From an uncultured Coriobacteriaceae bacterium (GTDB lineage Bacteria > Actinomycetota > Coriobacteriia > Coriobacteriales > Atopobiaceae): a DNA stretch of 10,271 nucleotides. A model generated the notes under the pieces. It was not told where the DNA came from, did no database searches, and saw nothing but the letters and a program-made list of their open reading frames with translations. Location of the stretch: positions 1 through 10,271 of the forward strand of contig UQWE01000039.1 of the NCBI GenBank assembly GCA_900544655.1, written 5' to 3'. Position numbers and translations under genes: made by a program. Positions 1 to 6,433 of the stretch are shown here, piece by piece; position 1 is the stretch's first letter, and every line of letters starts with the position of its first letter.

Positions 1-658
1 CGTAGGCGATGACGGCCAGTTCACCGGCTTCGACCTCGACCTCGCTGCAGAGGTGTGCCGCCGCAACAGTTGGGAGGTCGAGTACGAGCCGATCGACTGG
101 GACGCCAAGGACACCCAGCTCAACTCCGGCGTGATCACCTGCATCTGGAACGGCTTCACCATGGAGGGTCGCGAGGATGACTACACCTTCTCCGCCCCCT
201 ACATGAAGAACGGCCAGGTCGTCGTCGTGAAGAAGGACTCTGGCATCTCCAGCCTCGCCGACCTCGCGGGCAAGAACGTCATCACCCAGACCGACTCCGC
301 CGCTCTCGAGGTGCTGCAGGGCGACAAGGCAGACCTCGCGGCGACGTTCGCCGGCCTCGAGACCATCGGCGACTACAGCACCGCGTTCATGCAGCTCGAG
401 TCCGGCGCCGTTGACGCCGTTGTCTGCGACCTCTCCATCGCCCAGTACCAGCTCTCCGCAAAGCCCGACGCCTATACCAAGCTTGACGAGGACCTCTCCA
501 CCGAGAACTACGCCGTGGGCTTCAAGAAGGGATCCCAGGCCCTCGCCGACAAGGTCACCGAAACCCTCAAGGCCATGGACGCGGACGGCTTCGTCAAGGA
601 CCTCTGCGAGAAGTACGCGAGCTACGGCATCTCCTACGAGAACTGGGAGCTCAAGTAG
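1..658 (+). CDS. Polar amino acid ABC transporter substrate-binding protein (5' partial)
   Basis: Extracellular solute-binding protein of family 3 (PF00497 type), which captures an amino acid outside the membrane and delivers it to the permease encoded next. The frame is open from the window edge, so the signal peptide and first strand are missing; 218 residues are visible and probably only a few tens are lost. Family features seen: GFDLDLAAEV just after the edge, the hinge segment IDWDAKDTQLNSG, the ligand-pocket segment IWNGFTMEGRE followed by FSAPYM, and the second-lobe segment SLADLAGKNV. The protein ends in ENWELK with a TAG stop. The permease and ATPase follow on the same strand, giving a complete importer of the polar amino acid uptake type. 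The substrate cannot be read from sequence; glutamate, glutamine or cystine are all possible. The first base of the window belongs to an incomplete codon. Confidence 0.93.
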   Translation, partial: VGDDGQFTGFDLDLAAEVCRRNSWEVEYEPIDWDAKDTQLNSGVITCIWNGFTMEGREDDYTFSAPYMKNGQVVVVKKDSGISSLADLAGKNVITQTDSAALEVLQGDKADLAATFAGLETIGDYSTAFMQLESGAVDAVVCDLSIAQYQLSAKPDAYTKLDEDLSTENYAVGFKKGSQALADKVTETLKAMDADGFVKDLCEKYASYGISYENWELK

Positions 659-711
659 CCAAGGCTCGCCGGCTCGGAGCTCCGCGCGGCAGCGCACAAA
701 ACACCCGGCAT

Positions 712-747
712 GCGCCGGCGGCGCCACATCCCAGGCACCGCCGGCGC
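712..747 (+). other. Intercistronic stem-loop between binding protein and permease
   Basis: Perfect 10-bp inverted repeat: GCGCCGGCGG at 712-721 pairs with CCGCCGGCGC at 738-747 across a 16-nt loop. It ends about 10 nt before the permease Shine-Dalgarno. No T-run follows, so it is not a classical terminator. In binding-protein operons such hairpins often protect the upstream mRNA or attenuate, so that more binding protein than permease is made. That role is inferred here. Confidence 0.6.
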
Positions 748-766
748 GAACGGTACAGGAGGCACC

Positions 767-1420
767 ATGGACATAGCAACGATGACGGGCATGCTGATAC
801 AGGGCTTTGGCGTGTCGCTCAAGCTCTTTATGCTCACGCTCATCGGAGCCATCCCCCTGGGCATACCGGTGGCCCTCGCCCGAATGAGCCGCCTGCGCCC
901 GCTGTCGCTGCTCGCGCGGGCGTTCATCAGCGTGTTGCGCGGAACACCCCTCATGCTGCAGATGTTCGCGATCTACTTCTCCCCTTATTACGTCTTCGGC
1001 ATTCAACTCACGCCGGACTCCAAATGGCATGCCTGCGTCGTGGCGTTCATCATCAACTACGCCGCGTACTTCGCGGAGATCTACCGCTCGGGCATCCAGT
1101 CCATACCGCGTGGCCAGTATGAGGCTGCCGAGGTTCTCGGCTATTCGAGTGGTCAGACGTTCTTCCGCATCGTCCTCCCCCAGGTTGCCAAGCGCATCCT
1201 CCCCGCCATGGGAAACGAGGTCATCACCCTCGTGAAGGACACCTCGCTCGCCTTCTCCATCGGAGTCGCCGAGATGTTCTCAACCGCCAAGGCGCTCGTG
1301 GCGTCTCAGGTGAGCATGGTGCCGTTTGCCATCGCCGCGCTCTTCTACTGGGTGTTCAACTTCCTGGTAAAGATCGCGCTTGGCGTACTCGAGAAGAAAC
1401 TCGACTACTACCACGACTAG
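767..1420 (+). CDS. Polar amino acid ABC transporter permease
   Basis: Integral membrane subunit of the importer, 217 residues, close to the usual size for this family. Hydrophobic segments alternate with short loops from about residue 11 to 205. The segment RGTPLMLQ (58-65) is typical of HisM/GlnP-type permeases. The EAA loop that docks on the ATPase reads E119-A-A-x3-G125 and continues to I135-x-L-P138. The start is taken as the ATG at 767 because AGGAGG lies 4 nt upstream; the frame is open back to an ATG at 710, but that start would fall in the intercistronic hairpin and lacks a ribosome site. It is the only permease gene present, so a homodimeric channel is likely. The ATPase gene begins 9 nt after its stop, which fits translational coupling in one operon. 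Confidence 0.93.
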   Translation: MDIATMTGMLIQGFGVSLKLFMLTLIGAIPLGIPVALARMSRLRPLSLLARAFISVLRGTPLMLQMFAIYFSPYYVFGIQLTPDSKWHACVVAFIINYAAYFAEIYRSGIQSIPRGQYEAAEVLGYSSGQTFFRIVLPQVAKRILPAMGNEVITLVKDTSLAFSIGVAEMFSTAKALVASQVSMVPFAIAALFYWVFNFLVKIALGVLEKKLDYYHD

Positions 1421-1429
1421 GAGGCATCG

Positions 1430-2230
1430 ATGCCTGAAGCCATAACAACATGCAACAGCGCGACGAACCAGCGAGTCGTCTCGATTGAGGGCGCGCGCAA
1501 GTCATTTGGCGACACCGAGGTGCTCAAGGGGATTACGCTCGAGGTCAAGCGCGGAGAGGTCGTAGCTATCATCGGCGCGTCCGGCGGCGGAAAGTCGACG
1601 CTGCTTCGCTGTATGACACTACTCGAGAAGCTCGACGGCGGAAGCCTTTCCTATGGAGACGTGAGGGTCGCCGCGGATGACGGGAGCGGATGCTCGCGCT
1701 ACGGCGACGTGGGCGTCCTCAAGGCCGCACGCCAGCGCTTTGGCCTGATGTTTCAAGCCTACAACCTCTTCCCGCACATGAGCGTCCTGCACAACGTCAC
1801 GGACGCTCCCATCCACGCGCAGCACCGCAATAAAGACGAGGTCGAGGCGCAGGCGCGCGAGCTCCTCGCAAAGATGGGCCTCACCGGCAACGAGGACAAG
1901 GTTCCCTGTCAGCTCTCCGGAGGCCAGCAGCAGCGCGTGAGCATCGCGCGTGCCCTCGCCATGAATCCCGAGGTGCTCTTCTTCGACGAACCTACAAGCG
2001 CGCTTGACCCGGAGCTCACCGCGGAAGTGCTGCGCGTCATCAAGAGCCTCGCCGCCGAACAGATGACCATGGTGGTCGTGACGCACGAGATGAGCTTCGC
2101 ACGCGAGGTCGCGGACCGCGTCGTCTTCATGGACGGCGGCAGCATCGTCGAGCAGGGCACGCCCCAGCAGGTCTTCGAAAGCCCCCAGCACCCCCGCACC
2201 CGCGAGTTCCTCTCCCGCTACACGCAGTAG
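1430..2230 (+). CDS. Polar amino acid ABC transporter ATP-binding protein
   Basis: Cytoplasmic ATPase of 266 residues that powers the importer. All nucleotide-binding motifs are present: Walker A GASGGGKST (49-57), Q-loop Gln109 in LMFQAYNLFPH, signature LSGGQQQRV (162-170), Walker B VLFFDEP (182-188), D-loop SALD (190-193) and H-loop His219 in VVTHEM. These match GlnQ/HisP-type ATPases (TC 3.A.1.3). A GGAGG ribosome site sits just before the ATG. Slightly odd is a longer, Gly/Asp-rich stretch at about residues 79-95, between Walker A and the Q-loop, where relatives are usually shorter. It is the last gene of the transporter operon; the double palindrome follows 10 nt after the stop. Confidence 0.95.
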   Translation: MPEAITTCNSATNQRVVSIEGARKSFGDTEVLKGITLEVKRGEVVAIIGASGGGKSTLLRCMTLLEKLDGGSLSYGDVRVAADDGSGCSRYGDVGVLKAARQRFGLMFQAYNLFPHMSVLHNVTDAPIHAQHRNKDEVEAQARELLAKMGLTGNEDKVPCQLSGGQQQRVSIARALAMNPEVLFFDEPTSALDPELTAEVLRVIKSLAAEQMTMVVVTHEMSFAREVADRVVFMDGGSIVEQGTPQQVFESPQHPRTREFLSRYTQ

Positions 2231-2240
2231 CCGACTAACC

Positions 2241-2278
2241 CGGACACGCAAAAAAGGACAGTCCCTTTTGCAGGTCCG
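2241..2278. repeat. Imperfect REP-like palindrome 1 (core GGACAGTCC)
   Basis: Imperfect hairpin centred on A2260. GGAC (2256-2259) pairs with GTCC (2261-2264), GCAAAA (2248-2253) with TTTTGC (2266-2271), and CGGAC (2241-2245) with GTCCG (2274-2278), with small mismatches between the blocks. It lies 10 nt after the ATPase stop. It could help end the transporter transcript, although the T-run lies inside the stem. It shares its core with the palindrome at 2280-2308, which suggests one two-part element. Confidence 0.6.
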
Positions 2279-2279
2279 T

Positions 2280-2308
2280 GTTGACAAAGGGACTGTCCCT
2301 TTGTCAAC
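2280..2308. repeat. Perfect 29-nt palindrome 2 (core GGGACTGTCCC)
   Basis: Perfect inverted repeat with 14-nt arms around a single T: GTTGACAAAGGGAC at 2280-2293 and GTCCCTTTGTCAAC at 2295-2308. Besides folding on itself, it can pair with palindrome 1: 2256-2268 is exactly complementary to 2286-2298 (13 bp). Alternative folds are therefore possible upstream of pyrE. The left arm contains a TTGACA (2281-2286) that resembles a -35 box, but the hexamer 17 nt downstream (TCAACT) is a poor -10. Dispersed repeat (REP-like), operator and attenuator are all possible; from sequence alone I favour a REP-like repeat. Confidence 0.75.
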
Positions 2309-2372
2309 TCTTCGCTGGGGCATTTGCTCTATCCTAGGTTTAAATGTGCAAACCACGCCCGAGGGGAGCCCC

Positions 2373-3059
2373 ATGGAGGCATACAAGAGCGAGTTCATCA
2401 AGTTCATGGTCGAGTCCGACGTCCTGAAGTTCGGCAGCTTCACGCTCAAGAGCGGCCGTCAGTCCCCCTTCTTCATGAACGCCGGAGCCTACGTCACCGG
2501 CTCCCAGCTCAAGCGCCTCGGCGAGTACTACGCCCAGGCCATTCACGACAACTTCGGCGATGACTTCGACGTCCTCTTCGGACCGGCCTATAAGGGCATC
2601 CCCCTGGCAGTCGTGACCGCGATTGCCTATCACGAGCTCTACGGCAAGGAGGTCAAGTACTGCTGCGACCGCAAGGAGGCCAAGGACCACGGCGCCGACA
2701 AGGGCAACCTCCTCGGCTACGAGCCGAAGGACGGCGACCGTGTGATCATGGTCGAGGACGTCACCACCTCCGGCAAGTCCATCAATGAGACCTACCCCAA
2801 GGTCAAGGCTGCCGCAGACGTCGAGATCAAGGGCCTCATCGTCTCTCTCAACCGCATGGAGATCGGCAAGGGCGGCGTGACCACCGCCCAGAAGGAGATC
2901 GAGGCCAAGTACGGCTTCCCCGTCGCCAGCATCGTCTCCATGGCCGAGGTCGTCGAGACCCTCTACAACCACGAGATGGAGGGCAAGGTCGTCATCGACG
3001 ACGCCCTCAAGGCCGACATCGACGCCTACTACGAGCAGTACGGGGTCAAGGAGCAGTAG
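2373..3059 (+). CDS. pyrE: Orotate phosphoribosyltransferase
   Basis: Joins orotate to PRPP to give orotidine 5'-phosphate, the fifth step of pyrimidine synthesis, in the cytoplasm. The 228-residue protein shows the type I phosphoribosyltransferase PRPP motif VIMVEDVTTSGKS (124-136), the mobile catalytic loop with DRKEAKDHG (99-107), the segment FGPAYKGIP (69-77), and the N-terminal GSFTLKSGRQSP (21-32) that helps bind orotate. The ATG at 2373 is chosen because GAGGGGAG lies just upstream and MEAYKSEFIKFMV matches a normal PyrE start. A frame extension back to a TTG at 2268 would read through the palindromes and is rejected. TATCCT at 2330-2335 is a weak -10 candidate with no good -35. No other pyr genes are adjacent. 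Confidence 0.96.
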   Translation: MEAYKSEFIKFMVESDVLKFGSFTLKSGRQSPFFMNAGAYVTGSQLKRLGEYYAQAIHDNFGDDFDVLFGPAYKGIPLAVVTAIAYHELYGKEVKYCCDRKEAKDHGADKGNLLGYEPKDGDRVIMVEDVTTSGKSINETYPKVKAAADVEIKGLIVSLNRMEIGKGGVTTAQKEIEAKYGFPVASIVSMAEVVETLYNHEMEGKVVIDDALKADIDAYYEQYGVKEQ

Positions 3060-3104
3060 GGTCTACAAGGCACCCCGCCGCAACCGCCGGCAAACGCTTC
3101 GTAG

Positions 3105-3140
3105 GATGGCGGCCGTCTCGTTTTCGAGGCGGCCACCATC
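3105..3140 (+). terminator. Probable terminator hairpin downstream of pyrE
   Basis: A 16-position stem with a TTTT loop (3121-3124). Left arm 3105-3120 pairs with right arm 3125-3140, with one C-A mismatch and one G-U wobble. It begins 46 nt after the pyrE stop, where a terminator is expected. Only TT follows the stem, so it lacks a proper T-tract; Rho-assisted termination or mRNA stabilisation are alternatives. Confidence 0.6.
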
Positions 3141-3286
3141 TTCGCTGGTGCCACGCACGCCGAGCGTATGACGAGCTCAATCGCGGGTATAACCGAACAT
3201 ACGCGACAACACAGCAAGCGGCATGTTGCCGCGCTCACGCAAAGCCATCGCGCCCAGCCACGCATCGCACAATCTCGGAGGCATCC

Positions 3287-3814
3287 ATGAGCTACTCCAT
3301 CGTCTTCTCGAGCAAGACGGGCAACACCGAGCTCATTGCAAAGCGAATCTCTAAGCTGATGGGAGAGGACGGCTGCGTGTATTTCGGCGCGCCCGAGCAG
3401 GCTCCCGCAAACGCTGCCGACGCGGACATCGTCTTCGTTGGTTCGTGGACGGATAAGGGCGCCACGACCTCGGAGATGGCGGAGTTCGTCCGCGGACTCT
3501 CCCACAAGCGCGTCTTCATCTTTGGCACCTGTGGCTTTGGCGAGTCCACCGAATACTTCAACGGTGTGCTCGCGCGCATGCGTGGGGACCTCGCCGCGAG
3601 CTGCGACCTCGTGGGCTCGTTCATGTGCCAGGGCAAGATGCCCGAGACGGTCCTTGGGCGTTACAAGAAGATGCTCGCCGATGCCGATCAGGATAGTCCG
3701 GAGGCCAAGCGCGCGGAGATGTTCATCAGGAACTTCGAGGTTGCCCGCACCCACCCGGACAACGATGACCTTCGCGCGCTCGAGGCAAGCCTCCGCGATG
3801 CGGGCCTGATCTAG
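3287..3814 (+). CDS. Flavodoxin-like protein
   Basis: A 175-residue flavodoxin-fold protein, predicted to bind FMN and carry electrons in the cytoplasm. The phosphate-binding loop SSKTGNT (8-14) follows the first strand, as in flavodoxins. GSWTDKG (52-58) and FGTCGFG (79-85) sit where the two isoalloxazine loops are expected, and SFMCQGKMP (111-119) follows the next strand. A helical C-terminal part (about 120-175) completes the fold. GGAGG lies 6 nt before the ATG. The WTDKG and MCQGKMP motifs resemble, from memory, a subgroup of gut-anaerobe flavodoxins that includes the BilS partner of bilirubin reductase, but no reductase gene is beside it, so I give no symbol. TATAAC at 3188-3193 is a possible -10 without a good -35. 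It faces argG convergently. Confidence 0.85.
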   Translation: MSYSIVFSSKTGNTELIAKRISKLMGEDGCVYFGAPEQAPANAADADIVFVGSWTDKGATTSEMAEFVRGLSHKRVFIFGTCGFGESTEYFNGVLARMRGDLAASCDLVGSFMCQGKMPETVLGRYKKMLADADQDSPEAKRAEMFIRNFEVARTHPDNDDLRALEASLRDAGLI

Positions 3815-3896
3815 CCCCACGAGTGTCGCGGCGCGAGCGTAGGCAGCACTCCGCAAACGCAAAGCGTCCCAAACGCAACCCAGCCTCGAACGCAAA

Positions 3897-3930
3897 GCGC
3901 TCCGCCTCCAATCCTCTGGAAGCGGAGCGC
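3897..3930 (-). terminator. Probable argG terminator
   Basis: A 14-position stem with one mismatch: 3897-3910 (GCGCTCCGCCTCCA) pairs with 3917-3930 across the loop ATCCTC. Read on the minus strand, it starts 20 nt past the argG stop and is followed by TTTGCG, a short T-run. The location between two convergent genes supports a terminator, mainly for argG. No T-run follows on the plus strand. Confidence 0.65.
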
Positions 3931-3950
3931 ATCCCGTAAGTTAGGGTTGT

Positions 3951-5273
3951 CTACTTGGCACCGGCACCAGAAGCTCCGGCCTCGCCAGTGCCGGCGGCTT
4001 CGGCCTCCTTCACGCCCATCGCGGCGATCTGGGCGGCAGCGGCGACGCCAGCGACCTTCTCGCGCTCGATGCGACGCTCGGCCCAGACGCGGTTGGGCAG
4101 GCCAAAGAGGTCCATGAAGCCCTTGGCGGCAGTGCGGTCGAAGGTATCGCCCTTGTCGTAGGTAGCCAGGCCGAAGTCATACATCGAACTGTCGGCACGA
4201 GAGCCGGTGACAGTGCAGTTACCCTTGTAGAGATGCAGACGGACCTCGCCACTGACGGTCTTCTGGGTGCTCGCGAAGAAGGCATCGAGCGCGTCCTTGA
4301 GCGGCGAGTACCAAAGGCCGTTGTAGACCTGACGGCTCCAGTCATGCTCGAGCTGAAGCTTGGTGTGGAGCACGTCGCCCGGCAGGCACAGGGATTCGAG
4401 CTGCTTGTGGGCCATGATGATGGCCAGGGCGCCCGGCTGCTCATAGCACTCGCGGCTCTTGAGACCGACGAGACGGTCCTCGATCATGTCGATGCGACCA
4501 AAGCCGTGGCTACCCACGATCTCATTAAGCGCGGCGATGAGGTCATACAGCTTCATGCGCTGGCCGTCGATGGAGACGGGCAGGCCCGCCTCGAAGCCGA
4601 TGACGATATCACGTGCCTCGTCGGGGGCGTCCTCGGCGTTGACGGTAAGCGACCAGGCTCCGTCGGGCGCGGAGTTCCACGGATTCTCTAGCACGCCGCA
4701 CTCGATGGCGCGGCCCCACACATTCTCGTCGATGGAGTACGGATTCTCCTTGGTGGCGTCAACGGGGATGCCGTGAGACTGCGCGTACTCGATCTCGCTC
4801 GAGCGCGTGGTGAGCTCCCAGCTGCGGACCGGACCGAGAATCTCGAGCGTCGGGTCGAGGGCCTTGCACTCGAGCTCGAAACGCACCTGGTCGTTACCCT
4901 TGCCGGTGCAGCCATGGGCGATGGCGACGGCCCCCTCGGCCTGGGCCACCTTCACGAGGTGGCGGCAGATGGCGGGACGAGACAAGGCGGAGAGCAGCGG
5001 ATACTTGTTCTCGTACATGCCGTTGGCGAAGATTGCCTTGGCGACGAAGTCCTCGCAGAACTCGTCACGGATGTCGACGTCATAGGCGGCCACGGCGCCG
5101 AGCATCTTGGCCTTCTCGTTCACGGCGTCAATGTCCTTGCGCTCCTCGGACGGCTGGCCAAGGGCGGCAATGCAGGAGACCACGTCGTAGCCTTCATCCT
5201 GGAGATACTTGAGAAGACACGAGGTGTCGAGGCCACCGGAATACGCGAGAACGACCTTACCCTTTTCGTACAT
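3951..5273 (-). CDS. argG: Argininosuccinate synthase
   Basis: Condenses citrulline and aspartate, using ATP, to argininosuccinate, the next-to-last step of arginine synthesis. The N-terminal PP-loop AYSGGLDTS (10-18) binds ATP. ALGQPSEERKD (37-47) follows the second strand, and GCTGKGNDQVRFE (121-133) is the family signature that contacts citrulline and aspartate. YSIDENVWGR and the later conserved blocks are intact. At 440 residues it is longer than the usual roughly 400, owing to an Ala/Gly/Glu-rich tail over about the last 35-40 residues that contains no known motif. AAGGAG lies 7 nt before the ATG. It follows argR on the same strand after a 68-nt gap with no obvious promoter, so co-transcription and arginine-dependent repression are likely. 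The next enzyme gene, argH, is not in the window. Confidence 0.97.
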   Translation of the reverse strand: MYEKGKVVLAYSGGLDTSCLLKYLQDEGYDVVSCIAALGQPSEERKDIDAVNEKAKMLGAVAAYDVDIRDEFCEDFVAKAIFANGMYENKYPLLSALSRPAICRHLVKVAQAEGAVAIAHGCTGKGNDQVRFELECKALDPTLEILGPVRSWELTTRSSEIEYAQSHGIPVDATKENPYSIDENVWGRAIECGVLENPWNSAPDGAWSLTVNAEDAPDEARDIVIGFEAGLPVSIDGQRMKLYDLIAALNEIVGSHGFGRIDMIEDRLVGLKSRECYEQPGALAIIMAHKQLESLCLPGDVLHTKLQLEHDWSRQVYNGLWYSPLKDALDAFFASTQKTVSGEVRLHLYKGNCTVTGSRADSSMYDFGLATYDKGDTFDRTAAKGFMDLFGLPNRVWAERRIEREKVAGVAAAAQIAAMGVKEAEAAGTGEAGASGAGAK

Positions 5274-5341
5274 AGAGAAGCTCCTTCGATTGGATGCTTG
5301 TTTGAGAGTCGAATAACGGATGCGACGGAACCAAGAGACGC

Positions 5342-5776
5342 TTAGTCGCTCACGCCTCTGAGCTTGTTCACGAGTTGCTCGAGCGTAACGCCCTGCTCGT
5401 TGGTAAGGCAGACGACCATGATCGTGTCATCCCCGGCAATGCAGCCAGCCACGTCGGGAAGGCTCGCGTCGTCAAAAGCCGCGGCGACACCCTGAGCAGC
5501 CCCGGCCTGCGTATGGATGACGACGATGTTGTTAGCTCGCACGACATTAGTGACGAGGTCTGACACCATGCGCTGTAGATGCAGGTCCTCGGCGAGGACA
5601 TACACGCCCTCCGGAAGCTTTCGTAGACCCATGTCCGCAATGTCGCGCGAGATCGTAGCCTGTGTGCAGACGAAACCGAGCTTCTCAAGCTCCTCGACGA
5701 GGGCGCGCTGGGTCTTGATGGACTTATCGCGAACGATCTCGCGAATCGCGTCCTGCCGGTTATATCGTTTCTTCAC
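5342..5776 (-). CDS. argR: Arginine repressor ArgR
   Basis: Arginine-sensing hexameric repressor of arginine synthesis genes (activator of catabolism in some bacteria). The N-terminal winged helix contains the recognition helix TQATISRDI; the C-terminal oligomerisation and ligand domain contains TQAGAAQGVA and the arginine-binding GDDTI. I start it at the GTG at 5776, giving 144 residues beginning MKKRYNRQDAI, because AAGGTG lies 5-6 nt upstream and ArgR proteins normally begin this close to the helix-turn-helix. A TTG at 5809 in the same frame would add 11 residues (LLKHSSSKGVD, first read as Met) but has no good ribosome site. It is directly upstream of argG, its expected target, and probably represses its own promoter. 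Confidence 0.94.
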   Translation of the reverse strand: MKKRYNRQDAIREIVRDKSIKTQRALVEELEKLGFVCTQATISRDIADMGLRKLPEGVYVLAEDLHLQRMVSDLVTNVVRANNIVVIHTQAGAAQGVAAAFDDASLPDVAGCIAGDDTIMVVCLTNEQGVTLEQLVNKLRGVSD

Positions 5777-5875
5777 GTCGACACCTTTCGAGCTGCTATG
5801 CTTGAGCAACCGCCCAGCAAAGATCGCTGGCGATTTGCGTTCATCCTTGGGTATTTACCCCTTAGATTCGCATCG

Positions 5876-5891
5876 GGAATGCATATTAGCA
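5876..5891 (-). promoter_or_regulatory. Putative argR promoter (-10) with overlapping ARG-box-like site
   Basis: On the minus strand 5891-5883 reads TGCTAATAT, an extended -10 (TGn plus TAATAT), about 105 nt before the argR GTG. Overlapping it, plus-strand GGAAT-GCAT-ATTAG (5876-5889) resembles the ARG box TGAAT-n4-ATTCA in 4 of 5 and 3 of 5 positions. Overlap of box and -10 would allow autorepression. There is no clear -35, and the surroundings are AT-rich compared with the rest of the window. Confidence 0.4.
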
Positions 5892-6062
5892 CGATAAAAT
5901 ACGGGATTTTCGCAATTTTCCGTTTGTTTACACAACATCGTGAATGCTAAATACATCAAAAGGGGCAACTGGCGGCGAGGCGTATCGATTCGACGGCTCT
6001 CGCCGGACACATCTCTCGCCGTTCCCGCAGGACGTTTCTGCGACCAATTCATTTATGGATAG

Positions 6063-6187
6063 CGACAGTGAGCAGCCAAATCGGCCTTCGTCGAGTAGAC
6101 GGCTCATTCGCGTAAGCAAAACCCTAGGTATAAGAGTCGCCAGTTTCTTCCCTACTTAGGCGGAGTACATTTGGCTGCTCACTTTCG
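6063..6187. repeat. Element bounded by 15-bp perfect inverted repeats
   Basis: AGTGAGCAGCCAAAT (6067-6081) is exactly complementary to ATTTGGCTGCTCACT (6169-6183). After one mismatch the pairing continues outward for CGA/TCG, giving arms of about 19 positions. Within the 87-nt interior, GCCT (6084-6087) can pair with AGGC (6158-6161) and AGTAG (6094-6098) with CTACT (6152-6156), so the whole element can fold into one long interrupted hairpin. No coding sequence fits inside. I see no target-site duplication flanking it. A miniature transposable element or a structured RNA are the main readings. Confidence 0.6.
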
Positions 6188-6244
6188 GAATTTCCCCTAC
6201 GAAACAGACCACGGAGTCTCCACAGGGCCAAAGAACAAACAAGT

Positions 6245-6289
6245 TGCCCCCGCATAGGTACCGAAAGATGCCACCCGCATAGGCGCCGA
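6245..6289. repeat. Two-copy direct repeat, 25-bp period
   Basis: CCCGCATAGG followed by two variable bases and CCGA occurs at 6249-6264 and again at 6274-6289, exactly 25 bp apart. The only mismatches in the 16-bp unit are TA versus CG in the middle. Similar TGCC-type sequence precedes each copy. Two copies are too few for an array; tandem duplication or a paired binding site is possible. Confidence 0.5.
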
Positions 6290-6399
6290 CCGAATGAATA
6301 ATAATCGGCCGGATCAAGGCACCCACCCAGGCCTAATCAAGACAACAAGCCAAGCACGAAACAGACGCATCAGCCAAAACAAGTGCACCCGGTACATAA

Positions 6400-6433
6400 T
6401 CGCCGGCGCATTCGTCCAAGAATGCGCCGGCGA
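6400..6433 (-). terminator. Strong 14-bp hairpin, probable terminator of the PARG-like gene
   Basis: Perfect 14-bp stem TCGCCGGCGCATTC (6400-6413) with GAATGCGCCGGCGA (6420-6433) and a 6-nt loop. On the minus strand it lies about 70 nt past the stop of the PARG-like gene and is followed by TTATGT, a weak T-run. Its position fits a terminator for that gene. Confidence 0.55.

Noticed and set aside
2281..2309. TTGACA in palindrome 2 as a -35 box for pyrE
   Set aside because: The hexamer at correct spacing (TCAACT) is a poor -10, and the match is explained by the palindrome itself.
2268..2372. N-terminal extension of pyrE from a TTG
   Set aside because: It would translate through the palindromes, does not look like PyrE, and the ATG at 2373 has a clear ribosome site.
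1619..2449. 276-codon minus-strand frame
   Set aside because: Antisense to the ABC ATPase with no recognisable motifs; it also runs through the palindromes.
2340..2972. 210-codon minus-strand frame
   Set aside because: Antisense to pyrE; low-complexity Val/Leu/Asp-rich product.
3029..3895. 288-codon minus-strand frame across the flavodoxin gene
   Set aside because: Antisense to the flavodoxin-like gene; no recognisable domain and no ribosome site.
5944..6159. 71-codon plus-strand open frame in the long intergenic region
   Set aside because: No ribosome site, no recognisable product, and it crosses the inverted-repeat element.
6245..6289. Possible CRISPR array
   Set aside because: Only two imperfect 16-bp copies with a 9-bp gap; no spacers of normal length and no cas genes.
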